Positions 1 through 7,909 of a stretch of 32,387 bases of DNA are shown piece after piece. Numbering within the stretch: the stretch's first letter is position 1; each line of letters starts with the position of its first letter. The stretch comes from Burkholderiales bacterium (GTDB taxonomy: Bacteria > Pseudomonadota > Gammaproteobacteria > Burkholderiales > Burkholderiaceae_C). The translations under genes and the position numbers were made by a program. The notes beneath the pieces were generated by a model. It was not told the origin of the DNA, searched no databases, and was given only the letters and a program-made list of their open reading frames with translations. Where the stretch lies: assembly GCA_028868995.1 (NCBI GenBank), contig JAGWTH010000043.1, positions 1 through 32,387 of the forward strand, given 5' to 3'.

Positions 1-131
1 GCCCGTCGCCTACTTCAATCGCCTGGGAGTCCCTCGTTTCTCCTGACCTCAACTTCTCGAACCGCCCGGTGCGGACCCGCATGCCGGGTGGTGTGGGAGG
101 GGCCCGATCACCGATCGGCCCCTATCCCGAT
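1..131 (+). mobile_element. 3' end of a group II intron (domains V and VI)
   Basis: The 5' part of the element lies outside the window. Positions 62-91 fold as a domain V hairpin. The lower helix pairs 62-70 with 83-91, including a CGC triad at 63-65 whose G64 forms the expected wobble with T89. A two-nucleotide bulge (81-82) and a short GC-rich upper stem-loop (71-80) follow. Domain VI follows: GGG 95-97 pairs with CCC 126-128, GGGG 99-102 with CCCC 119-122, and CCGATC 104-109 with GATCGG 113-118. A124 is left bulged as the branch-point candidate, 7 nt before the intron end. The 3' end CCCGAT at 126-131 is the usual end of bacterial class C-like introns. The class, and whether the intron still splices, cannot be judged without the 5' part. 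Confidence 0.85.
2..46 (+). CDS. C-terminal tail of the intron-encoded reverse transcriptase/maturase (partial, tentative)
   Basis: An open frame enters from the left edge, reads PVAYFNRLGVPRFS and stops with TGA at 44-46, 15 nt before domain V. Intron-encoded proteins lie in domain IV and normally end just upstream of domain V, so position and strand fit the end of the maturase. Only 14 residues are visible, too few to recognise a domain, so the identification rests on position alone. Confidence 0.45.
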   Translation, partial: PVAYFNRLGVPRFS

Positions 132-568
132 TGGGGCCGGGTCGTGGCGCGGCGCTGCACGCAATCGACGTAGGCCTGCCCGTCCGGCGGCCGGCCGGCG
201 CGCTGGCTTTCCCACAGCATCTGTCCCAGGCATTCCATGGCCTCGTGGTGCGCTTCGTGCAGCGAGGCGCGCCGGGCCGCCAGCAATTCGACGGCCTGGC
301 GGATGCCGCGCGGCTGGTCGATCGAGCACTGCTCGCTGATCGACAGGTGCATGGACAGGTGCAGGAAGGGGTTGCTCGCCCCGTCCGCGCCGTCGTACAC
401 GCGCGCCACGGCCGCCTCGGCGTCGGCCAGGTCGGCGTCGTACTCGGGGTGCTCCTTCAGCCACTCGCCGGCGAGCGTCTCCAGCGCGTCCAGCACCTGG
501 CCGGACCGCGCCTTGGCGCGCACGCCGCAGAAGAAGCGGCGCACGTCTTCCTGGGAAGGGTTGAACAT
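122..568 (-). CDS. DUF1841 family protein with intron-derived C-terminus
   Basis: This 148-residue soluble protein has the DUF1841 hallmarks: an MFNPSQEDVRRFF start, LAGEWLKEHPEYDADLADAEAA, then NPFLHLSMHLSISEQ (about residues 66-80), a QPRGIRQ segment and HHEAMECLGQMLWE (about 107-120). The family is common in beta- and gammaproteobacteria and its biochemical function is unknown. The start ATG at 566-568 fits the conserved N-terminus. The body ends at ...YVDCVQRRA as in the family. The last residues (QSG) and the TAG stop at 122-124 fall inside the group II intron, so the natural C-terminus was replaced when the intron inserted antisense to the gene. Since only the extreme tail changes, the protein is probably functional. 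Confidence 0.85.
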   Translation of the reverse strand: MFNPSQEDVRRFFCGVRAKARSGQVLDALETLAGEWLKEHPEYDADLADAEAAVARVYDGADGASNPFLHLSMHLSISEQCSIDQPRGIRQAVELLAARRASLHEAHHEAMECLGQMLWESQRAGRPPDGQAYVDCVQRRATTRPQSG

Positions 569-660
569 GCGGGCAGGTTAGCACGCCGACCCGCCGCGCC
601 CCGCCGGCGGTACAGTAGCTCGCTCGCCGGTGCCGTTCCCGGCGCCAAGGACCTTCCGCG

Positions 661-1596
661 ATGAAGCCACTCGACGCGTCCGCCCAGGGCGTCTACCTGA
701 TCACCGTCACCCCGTTCACCGGCAGCGGCGCGCTGGACCTCGCCAGCACCGACCGCATGGTGGACTTCTGCCTGGACAAGGGCGTCACCGGCCTCACGGT
801 GCTGGGCATCATGGGCGAGGCGACCAAGCTCACCATGGAGGAGTCGCGCGCCTTCGTGCGCCGGGTGCTGGCCCGCGTGGACGGCCGGGTGCCGGTGGTG
901 GTGGGCGCCTCGGCGCCGGGATTCGCCGCGATGAAGGAACTGACCGATTCGGTCATGGACCTCGGCGCCTCCGGCGTCATGGTGGCGCCGCCGCCCACGG
1001 TGCGCACCGACGACCAGATCGTTTCCTACTTCCAGATGGTCGACGAGACCCTGGGCCCGCGGGTGCCCTGGGCGCTGCAGGACCACCCGGTGTCCACCAC
1101 GGTGCAGATGTCGCCCTCGGTGATCCTGCGCATCCTGAAGAACTCGCCCACCTGCGTGATGCTCAAGCACGAGGACTGGCCGGGCCTGGCCAAGCTGTCG
1201 GCGCTGCGCGCGGCCAGCGACAAGGGCGAGGTGAAGCGGGTGTCCATCCTCACCGGCAACGGCGGCGGCCTGTTCCTGCCGGAGGAGCTCACCCGGGGCG
1301 CCGACGGCGCGATGACCGGTTTCGCGTACCCCGAAATGATGGTCGACGTGGTCGCCGCGCATGCGCGCGGCGACCGCGCGCGGGCGCACGACCTGTTCGA
1401 CGCGTACCTGCCCTTGGCGCGCTACGAGCAGCAGGCCGGGGTGGGCCTGGCCGTGCGCAAGTACCTGTTCCAGCAGCGCGGCGTGATCGCCTCGGACTTC
1501 GTGCGCCGGCCGGGCCCGAAGCTGTCGGCGCAGGACGTCGCCGACATCCAGTGGCTGGTCGCGCGCCAGGACCGGCGCCTGCGCGAACTCGGTTGA
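661..1596 (+). CDS. Dihydrodipicolinate synthase (DapA) superfamily lyase/aldolase
   Basis: This 311-residue TIM-barrel protein belongs to the class I pyruvate-type aldolase family (DapA/NanA/KDG aldolase). The Schiff-base lysine is K169 in MLKHEDW, and the GxxGE-type substrate loop appears as LGIMGEATKLT (about residues 48-58). The catalytic tyrosine of true DapA, normally in LYNVP, is replaced by Q140 in LQDHP, and the usual threonine pair of the GE loop is also altered. It is therefore unlikely to be lysine-pathway DHDPS; a catabolic 2-oxo acid aldolase or dehydratase is more likely. It starts at ATG 661 with only a weak ribosome site. It is followed 10 nt later by the RraA-like gene, so the two probably share a transcript and substrate pathway. 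The substrate is unknown. Confidence 0.8.
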   Translation: MKPLDASAQGVYLITVTPFTGSGALDLASTDRMVDFCLDKGVTGLTVLGIMGEATKLTMEESRAFVRRVLARVDGRVPVVVGASAPGFAAMKELTDSVMDLGASGVMVAPPPTVRTDDQIVSYFQMVDETLGPRVPWALQDHPVSTTVQMSPSVILRILKNSPTCVMLKHEDWPGLAKLSALRAASDKGEVKRVSILTGNGGGLFLPEELTRGADGAMTGFAYPEMMVDVVAAHARGDRARAHDLFDAYLPLARYEQQAGVGLAVRKYLFQQRGVIASDFVRRPGPKLSAQDVADIQWLVARQDRRLRELG

Positions 1597-1606
1597 AGGA
1601 GACACC

Positions 1607-2329
1607 ATGAACGAATCCGCCCCCGACATGCACCTCGATGACCGGACCATCGGCGTCCTCAAGCAGGTGACCACGGCGACGATCACCACCGTCCTGCTCA
1701 AGAAAGGCCTGCGCAACGTCTGGATGCGCGGCGCCCGGCCGATCCGCACCGGCCAGGCGCGCCTGGTGGGGCGCGCCTTCACGCTGCGCTTCGTGCCGGC
1801 GCGGGAGGACCTGGCCACCCCCGAGTCCTGGAGCTCGCCGATCTCCACCCGCGCGGCCATCGAGGCGATGCCGCCCGGCTGCATCGCGGTGGTGGATGCG
1901 ATGGGCGTGCAGGACGCGGGCATCTTCGGCGACATCCTGTGCGCGCGCATGGCCAGACGCGGCATCACGGCGCTGGTCACCGACGGCGTCGTGCGCGACG
2001 TGCACGGCGTGCTCGGCACGCAGCTGCCGGTGTGGTGCAGCGGCGTGGCCGCGCCGCCCTCGGTGGCGGGCCTCACCTTCGTCGGCTGGCAGCAGCCGAT
2101 CGGCTGCGGCGGCGTGGCGGTGTTCCCGGGCGACGTCGTGGTGGCCGACGACGACGGCGCGGTGCTCATCCCCGCGGCGCTGCTGCCCCACGTGCTGGCC
2201 GAGGCGCCCGAGCAGGAGCGGCTGGAGGGCTGGATCATGAGCGAGGTGATGGATCAGGGCGCGGCGCTGCCCGGCCTGTATCCGCCCAACGCGCAGAACA
2301 AGGCGCGCTACGAGGCGACGAAGAAGTAG
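1607..2329 (+). CDS. RraA-like family protein (4-hydroxy-4-methyl-2-oxoglutarate aldolase fold)
   Basis: This 240-residue protein is of the type often annotated 'ribonuclease activity regulator RraA'. The family core is clear: GDILCARMARRG (about 108-119), then TDGVVRD (125-131) containing the Arg (R130) and Asp (D131) that bind substrate and the divalent metal in the aldolase members. IGCGGVAVFPGDVVVADDDG follows near residue 165. Longer members like this one carry an N-terminal extension (TATITTVLLKKGLRN...) and are usually linked to catabolic genes rather than to RNase E control, so a class II pyruvate aldolase or oxaloacetate decarboxylase role is the better guess. AAGGAG (1596-1601) precedes ATG 1607. 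It ends 12 nt from the convergent IclR gene. Confidence 0.8.
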   Translation: MNESAPDMHLDDRTIGVLKQVTTATITTVLLKKGLRNVWMRGARPIRTGQARLVGRAFTLRFVPAREDLATPESWSSPISTRAAIEAMPPGCIAVVDAMGVQDAGIFGDILCARMARRGITALVTDGVVRDVHGVLGTQLPVWCSGVAAPPSVAGLTFVGWQQPIGCGGVAVFPGDVVVADDDGAVLIPAALLPHVLAEAPEQERLEGWIMSEVMDQGAALPGLYPPNAQNKARYEATKK

Positions 2330-2341
2330 CGCCCCGATTGC

Positions 2342-3148
2342 CTAACCGACCGCCAGCCGCTGCGACACCGCCCGCGCCGCCTCGCGCAGCGGCGGCAGCA
2401 TCGTCTCCTGCATCTGCCGCGGCGGCGTGCGGTTCGCCTGGCCGCTGATGTTGAGCGCGGCGATCGTCCGGCCGGAGCGGTCGACGATGGGCGCGGCGAT
2501 GGACAGCAGGCCCTCCTCCAGTTCCTGGTTGACCAGGCACCAGCCCTGGCGGCGCGCCTGCTGCACCTTCGCGAGGATGGAGTCCACGTCCGTGAGCGTG
2601 TGGCGCGTGCGGGCCTCGATGCGGCTCGCCTCCAGCAGCCGCACCACCTCTTCGTCCGGCAGGCCCGCGAGCAGCATGCGCCCGAGTGAGGTGCACCAGG
2701 CCGGCAGGCGCGAACCGACGCCCAGGGTGTTGCGCAGGATCTTGCGGGTCGACACGCGCAGCACGTAGACGATGTCGGTGCCCTCCAGCACGCCGGCGGA
2801 ACAGGACTCCTTCACCTGCTCCACCAGCGCTTCCATCAGGGGCTCGGCCACGTTCCAGATCGGCATCGACGACAGGTAGGCGAAGCCCAGGTCCAGGATG
2901 CGCGGGGTGAGGGCGAACCGCTTGCCGTCGCTTTCCACGTAGCCCAGGGTCTGCAGGGTCAGCAGGATGCGGCGCGCGCCGGCGCGCGTGAGCCCGGTGC
3001 GGGCCGCCACTTCCGTGAGCGTCTGCCGCGGCGCGCCGGCACTGAAGGAGCGGATCACCTCCAGCCCGCGCGCGAACGACTGCACGTAGGCATCGCCCGG
3101 GCGCAGGTCGGCAGCAGGGTCTTGGCGGTGGCGGGCGGCCGTGGACAT
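2342..3148 (-). CDS. pcaR: IclR-family regulator, PcaR/PcaU/PobR subfamily
   Basis: This 268-residue regulator has an N-terminal winged helix-turn-helix (about residues 25-85, with LTEVAARTGLTRAGARRIL as the recognition region) and an IclR effector domain (about 95-260, including VYVLRVSTR, TSLGRMLLAG and GLLSIAAPIVDRSGRTIAALNIS). The lead-in YVQSFARGLEVIRSF and the LTRAxARRxLLTL pattern are typical of the PcaR/PcaU/PobR branch, which senses 3-oxoadipate or aromatic acids. It diverges from pcaIJF with 78 bp between the start codons, the usual position of a pathway activator. The start ATG 3146-3148 has no Shine-Dalgarno and lies about 10 nt from a perfect TATAAT, suggesting a nearly leaderless mRNA. 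The symbol is by family and context. Confidence 0.85.
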   Translation of the reverse strand: MSTAARHRQDPAADLRPGDAYVQSFARGLEVIRSFSAGAPRQTLTEVAARTGLTRAGARRILLTLQTLGYVESDGKRFALTPRILDLGFAYLSSMPIWNVAEPLMEALVEQVKESCSAGVLEGTDIVYVLRVSTRKILRNTLGVGSRLPAWCTSLGRMLLAGLPDEEVVRLLEASRIEARTRHTLTDVDSILAKVQQARRQGWCLVNQELEEGLLSIAAPIVDRSGRTIAALNISGQANRTPPRQMQETMLPPLREAARAVSQRLAVG

Positions 3149-3157
3149 GTAGAATTC

Positions 3158-3186
3158 ATTATACGAACACTTGTTCTATTAGCGAA
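3158..3186 (-). promoter_or_regulatory. Candidate sigma-70 promoter of the pcaR-like gene
   Basis: Read on the minus strand, 3163-3158 is TATAAT, a perfect -10. TTCGCT at 3186-3181 is a weak -35 with a 17-nt spacer. The expected transcription start is near 3151-3152, only about 3-4 nt before the ATG. The operator palindrome lies inside the spacer, which would allow autorepression. Confidence 0.55.
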
Positions 3187-3189
3187 CAA
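3164..3189. promoter_or_regulatory. Three-half-site operator for the PcaR-like regulator
   Basis: GAACA at 3165-3169 and TGTTC at 3172-3176 form a palindrome with a 2-nt centre. A third, direct GAACA (3184-3188) follows. A palindrome plus an extra direct repeat is the site layout described for PcaU/PobR-type IclR regulators. It lies between the divergent regulator and pcaI starts and overlaps the likely promoters of both. Confidence 0.65.
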
Positions 3190-3226
3190 CTCCCGCAAGC
3201 CTCCCCAGCCCCTTTCGAGGACTCCC

Positions 3227-3931
3227 ATGATCGACAAGATCGCCGCCTCCATCGCCGAGGCCCTGGCGGACGTGCAGGACGGCGCCACCGTCCTGATCGG
3301 CGGCTTCGGCACGTCCGGCATCCCCGGCGAGCTGATCGACGGCCTGATCGCCCACGGCGCGAAGGACCTCACGATCGTCAACAACAACGCGGGCAACGGC
3401 GACGCCGGCCTGGCGGCGCTGCTGAAGACGGGCCGCGTGCGCAAGATCATCTGCAGCTTCCCGCGCCAGGTGGACAGCTGGGTGTTCGACGAGCTCTATC
3501 GCTCGGGCAAGCTCGAACTCGAACTGGTGCCGCAAGGCAATCTCGCCGAGCGCATGCGCGCCGCGGGCGCGGGCATCGGCGCCTTCTTCTGCCCCACGGC
3601 CTACGGCACCGAGCTGGCGAAGGGCAAGGAGACGCGCGAGATCGACGGGAAGCACTACGTGCTGGAGTACCCGATCCACGGCGACGTCGCGCTGATCAAG
3701 GCCGAGGCGGGCGACCGCTGGGGCAACCTGGTGTACCGGAAGGCGGCGCGAAACTTCGGCCCGGTGATGGCCACCGCCGCGAAGAAGACGGTGGCGACCG
3801 TGTACGAGATCCAGGAGCTGGGCGGGCTCGACCCGGAAGCGGTGGTCACGCCGGGCATCTACGTCAGCAAGATCGTGAAGATCCCGCGCGTGGCCACCCA
3901 GGCGGGCGGTTTCAGGAAGGAGGCCGCGTGA
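3227..3931 (+). CDS. pcaI: 3-oxoadipate CoA-transferase subunit A (PcaI)
   Basis: This 234-residue alpha subunit belongs to the heterodimeric CoA-transferase that moves CoA from succinyl-CoA to 3-oxoadipate, the penultimate step of the beta-ketoadipate pathway. The glycine-rich CoA-transferase loop GGFGTSGIPG is at about residues 25-34, followed by LTIVNNNAGNGDAGLAALL, the PRQVDS segment and the GTELAKGKE and DRWGNLVYRK blocks typical of PcaI/ScoA. The frame stays open upstream, but ATG 3227 fits the family N-terminus (MIDKIAASIAEAL) and is preceded by GAGG at 3217-3220. The stop overlaps the pcaJ start by one base. Control by the divergent PcaR-like protein is inferred from the operator upstream. 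Confidence 0.92.
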   Translation: MIDKIAASIAEALADVQDGATVLIGGFGTSGIPGELIDGLIAHGAKDLTIVNNNAGNGDAGLAALLKTGRVRKIICSFPRQVDSWVFDELYRSGKLELELVPQGNLAERMRAAGAGIGAFFCPTAYGTELAKGKETREIDGKHYVLEYPIHGDVALIKAEAGDRWGNLVYRKAARNFGPVMATAAKKTVATVYEIQELGGLDPEAVVTPGIYVSKIVKIPRVATQAGGFRKEAA

Positions 3932-4572
3932 TGGCCTGGCAGAAACGCACCAAGGACCAGCTCGCCGCGCGCGTGGCGCAGGACATCCACGACGGCGCCT
4001 ACGTGAACCTGGGCATCGGCATGCCCACCCCGGTGGCCAACCACATCCCCGCCGGCCGCGAGGTGATCCTGCAGAGCGAGAACGGCATCCTGGGCATGGG
4101 CCCGGCGCCGGCCGCGGGCCAGGAAGATTTCGACCTGATCAACGCCGGCAAGCAGCCGGTGACGCTGCTGCCGGGCGGCGCCTACTTCCACCACGCCGAC
4201 TCGTTCGCGATGATGCGCGGCGGCCACCTGGACATCTGCGTGCTGGGCGCCTTCCAGGTCTCGGCCACGGGCGACCTCGCCAACTGGAGCACCGGCGAGC
4301 CGGGCGCCATTCCCGCCGTGGGCGGTGCGATGGACCTGGCGATCGGCGCCAAGCAGACCTGGGTCATGATGGACCTGCTGACCAAGAAGGGCGAGAGCAA
4401 GGTGGTGGAGCGCTGCGCCTACCCGCTCACCGGCATCGCCTGCGTCAAGCGCATCTACACCGACCTCTGCACGCTGGAATGCACGCCGCGGGGCCTGAGG
4501 CTGATCGACACCGTCGAGGGCCTGGACCGCGCGGAACTCGAGAAACTCATCCACCTGCCGATCGCGGCCTGA
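3931..4572 (+). CDS. pcaJ: 3-oxoadipate CoA-transferase subunit B (PcaJ)
   Basis: This 213-residue beta subunit carries the catalytic glutamate E50 in the SENGILGMGP motif, which forms the glutamyl-CoA thioester. Other family marks are YVNLGIGMPTPVANHI (about 24-39), LPGGAYFHHADSFAMMRGGH and MDLLTKKGESKVV. GTG 3928 and ATG 3931 are adjacent possible starts. ATG 3931 is preferred because AAGGAGG at 3917-3923 lies 7 nt before it and MAWQKRTKDQLAARVA matches the family start. The TGATG overlap with pcaI implies translational coupling and equal subunit supply. pcaF follows after 23 nt. Confidence 0.92.
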   Translation: MAWQKRTKDQLAARVAQDIHDGAYVNLGIGMPTPVANHIPAGREVILQSENGILGMGPAPAAGQEDFDLINAGKQPVTLLPGGAYFHHADSFAMMRGGHLDICVLGAFQVSATGDLANWSTGEPGAIPAVGGAMDLAIGAKQTWVMMDLLTKKGESKVVERCAYPLTGIACVKRIYTDLCTLECTPRGLRLIDTVEGLDRAELEKLIHLPIAA

Positions 4573-4595
4573 ACACTGAACAGGAGAACTCCGCC

Positions 4596-5801
<1,206 letters not shown>

Positions 5802-5823
5802 GGTTCTGCCTCCCTCCCCCGCC

Positions 5824-5864
5824 GGGGAACGGTCGCAGGGGCGGGCTGCCCCGGCCCGTTCCCC
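5824..5864 (+). terminator. Hairpin terminator after pcaIJF
   Basis: GGGGAACGG (5824-5832) pairs perfectly with CCGTTCCCC (5856-5864), with further GC pairing inside the loop, and is followed by the pyrimidine-rich TTCTCTTTC. It lies 22 nt after the pcaF stop. Confidence 0.7.
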
Positions 5865-5966
5865 TTCTCTTTCAGCCGCCGGAAAACTGAATTCCGGCAG
5901 TCCCCTTGCCAGCCCGCCACCCGCGCCGGACACTGCCGGCAACCTGTCGACACGAGGGATGGTGGA

Positions 5967-6890
5967 ATGGCAAACGAAGTGGGTTGGATCGGCCTGGGGC
6001 GCATGGGCGAGGCGATGGTCAAGCGGCTGCTGAAGGCGGGCTACCAGGCCAGCGTGTGGAACCGCACGCGCAGCAAGGCCGAGCCGCTGGCCGAGTACGG
6101 CGCGCGGATCGTGGAGCGCAAGACCGACCTGGCCGGCTGCGAGGTCGTCTTCACCATGGTGTCCACCACCGACGACCTCCAGGAGGTGCTGTTCGGCGCA
6201 GGCGGCCTGGTCACCGGCGCGAACAAGCCGCAGGTGGTGGTGGACAGTTCCTCCATCTCGCAGGAGGGCTCCGCCGAGATCCGCGCGCAGCTGGAAGGCA
6301 TGGGCGTGGCTTACCTCTGCGCCCCGGTGTCGGGCAACGCCAAGGTCGCCAAGGCCGGCAAGCTGCTGATCGTCGCCTCCGGCCCCAAGGCGCTGTACGA
6401 GAAGGCGCAGCCCTACCTCGCCGCCATGGGGCGCAAGGCCATGTGGGTGGGCGAGGGCGAGCTGGCCCGCGTCTGGAAGATCGCCCACAACACCATGTTC
6501 GGCGTGGTCATCCAGAACCTGTGCGAGATCACGGTGCTGGCCGAGAAGGCCGGCATCCCGCGCCACGTGTTCCTGGAGAGCATCAACGATTCGGTGCTGG
6601 GTTCCATGTACACGCGCTACAAGACGCCGATGCTCACCAACCTCACCTTCGACCAGGTGACCTTCACGCCCAGGCTGCTGCTCAAGGACATGGACCTGGG
6701 CATGGGCGCGGCCAAGGCGCACGGCGTGGCCATGCCGGCGGCCGCCGCCACCCGCGAGTCGGTGGCCCGGCTGGTGGGCCGCGGCCACGACCACATCGAC
6801 TTCGCCGTGCTGCTGCGCGAGACCGCGCTCGACGCCGGCCTGGAACTCCGGCCCGAGAACGTCAGCATGAGCGACGGGCTCGAGTCCTGA
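5967..6890 (+). CDS. NAD(P)-dependent beta-hydroxyacid dehydrogenase (first copy)
   Basis: This 307-residue protein belongs to the 3-hydroxyisobutyrate/6-phosphogluconate dehydrogenase superfamily. It has an N-terminal Rossmann fold with GLGRMG (9-14), a substrate loop APVSGNAKVAKAG (119-131) and the catalytic lysine K171 with N175 in WKIAHN, followed by the all-helical C-terminal domain. The family converts beta-hydroxy acids to semialdehydes or the reverse. The canonical SGG of the substrate loop is SGN here, as in the second copy at 7910, so the substrate probably differs from 3-hydroxyisobutyrate. ATG 5967 is chosen because it places the Rossmann motif at the usual position; GAGG (5954-5957) is the ribosome site. 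The Bug receptor follows after 58 nt. Confidence 0.82.
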   Translation: MANEVGWIGLGRMGEAMVKRLLKAGYQASVWNRTRSKAEPLAEYGARIVERKTDLAGCEVVFTMVSTTDDLQEVLFGAGGLVTGANKPQVVVDSSSISQEGSAEIRAQLEGMGVAYLCAPVSGNAKVAKAGKLLIVASGPKALYEKAQPYLAAMGRKAMWVGEGELARVWKIAHNTMFGVVIQNLCEITVLAEKAGIPRHVFLESINDSVLGSMYTRYKTPMLTNLTFDQVTFTPRLLLKDMDLGMGAAKAHGVAMPAAAATRESVARLVGRGHDHIDFAVLLRETALDAGLELRPENVSMSDGLES

Positions 6891-6948
6891 CCCTGTCCCA
6901 GCGTCCCGTCCGCATCCTGTTCCCGCCCGGAACCCCAGGAGACAAGAC

Positions 6949-7908
6949 ATGAAGCGAATCCTCACCGCCCTCGCCGCCGTGCTGTTCGCCGGCACCGCCC
7001 TGGCCCAGGGCGCCTGGCCCGCCAGGCCGGTCCGCATCATCGTGCCTTTCACCGCCGGCAGCGTCACGGACATCGTGGCGCGCACGGTGGGCGATGCCAT
7101 GAGCAGGAGCCGGGGCCAGCCGGTCGTGATCGAGAACCGGCCCGGCGCCGGCGGCACCATCGGCGCCGCACTGGTGGCCAAGTCGGCGCCGGACGGCTAC
7201 ACGGTGCTGGTGCACTCCTCCGGCCACACGCTCAACCCCTCGATCTACCCGAACCTGCCCTACGACACGCTGAAGGACCTGACCGGGGTCACGCCGCTGG
7301 CGGCCGTGCCCAACGTGCTGGTGGTCTCGCCTTCGCGCGGCTGGAAGACCGTGGCCGACCTGGTCGCCGCCGCCAAGGCGAAGCCGGGGCAGCTCAATTA
7401 CGCCTCGGCCGGCACCGGCAGCGCGACCCACCTGAACGCCGAGAAGTTCAAGCTGCGCGCCGGCATCGAGGCCCAGCACGTGCCGTTCAAGGGCACGCCC
7501 GAAGCCATGACCGACGTGATCGGCGGCCGCGACGACTGGTTCTTCGCACCCATGGCGTCCGCGCTCCCTCTGGTGAAGGACGGCAAGCTGGTGGCGCTGG
7601 CGGTGAGCTCGGCCCGGCGTTCGCCGGTCCTGCCCGACGTGCCGACCACCATCGAGGCGGGCGTGCCCGATTCCGACTACCTGCTGTGGGTGGGCATGAT
7701 CGTGCCCTCGGCCACGCCGGCGGCGGTCGTCAAGCGCCTGCATGACGAAGCGGTCAAGGCGGCCCAATCGCCCGAGGTGAAGGCCCGGCTGACCTCCCTG
7801 GGCGCCGATCCCTTCACCATGGAGCCCGCCGAATTCAACGCCTACATCCGCAGCGAGATGGACTCGGCCGCGCAGATCGCCAAGGCCGCCCACCTGAAGG
7901 CGCAGTGA
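6949..7908 (+). CDS. Bug-family tripartite tricarboxylate transporter substrate-binding protein
   Basis: This 319-residue periplasmic receptor has a Sec signal peptide, MKRILTALAAVLFAGTALA, with cleavage near residue 19. The Bug (TctC) signature regions follow: WPARPVRIIVPFTAGSVTDIVAR, VIENRPGAGGTIGAALVAKSAPDGYT and LNYASAGTGSATHLNAE. Such proteins capture carboxylates or small aromatic and nitrogenous solutes for a TctAB membrane partner. No TctA/TctB genes are in the window, so it is an orphan receptor, as is common in Burkholderiales. AGGAGA (6937-6942) precedes ATG 6949. Only 1 nt separates its stop from the next dehydrogenase, so the ligand is probably a precursor for the flanking enzymes. 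The ligand cannot be read from the sequence. Confidence 0.9.
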   Translation: MKRILTALAAVLFAGTALAQGAWPARPVRIIVPFTAGSVTDIVARTVGDAMSRSRGQPVVIENRPGAGGTIGAALVAKSAPDGYTVLVHSSGHTLNPSIYPNLPYDTLKDLTGVTPLAAVPNVLVVSPSRGWKTVADLVAAAKAKPGQLNYASAGTGSATHLNAEKFKLRAGIEAQHVPFKGTPEAMTDVIGGRDDWFFAPMASALPLVKDGKLVALAVSSARRSPVLPDVPTTIEAGVPDSDYLLWVGMIVPSATPAAVVKRLHDEAVKAAQSPEVKARLTSLGADPFTMEPAEFNAYIRSEMDSAAQIAKAAHLKAQ

Positions 7909-7909
7909 C

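Noticed and set aside
108..584. Alternative minus-strand frame of 158 codons over the DUF1841 gene
   Set aside because: It is Arg/Ala/Pro-rich with no family match, while the neighbouring frame gives a clear DUF1841 protein.
2330..2341. Possible terminator between the RraA-like gene and the IclR gene
   Set aside because: The 12-nt convergent gap has no inverted repeat; any terminator must lie inside a coding region or be Rho-dependent.
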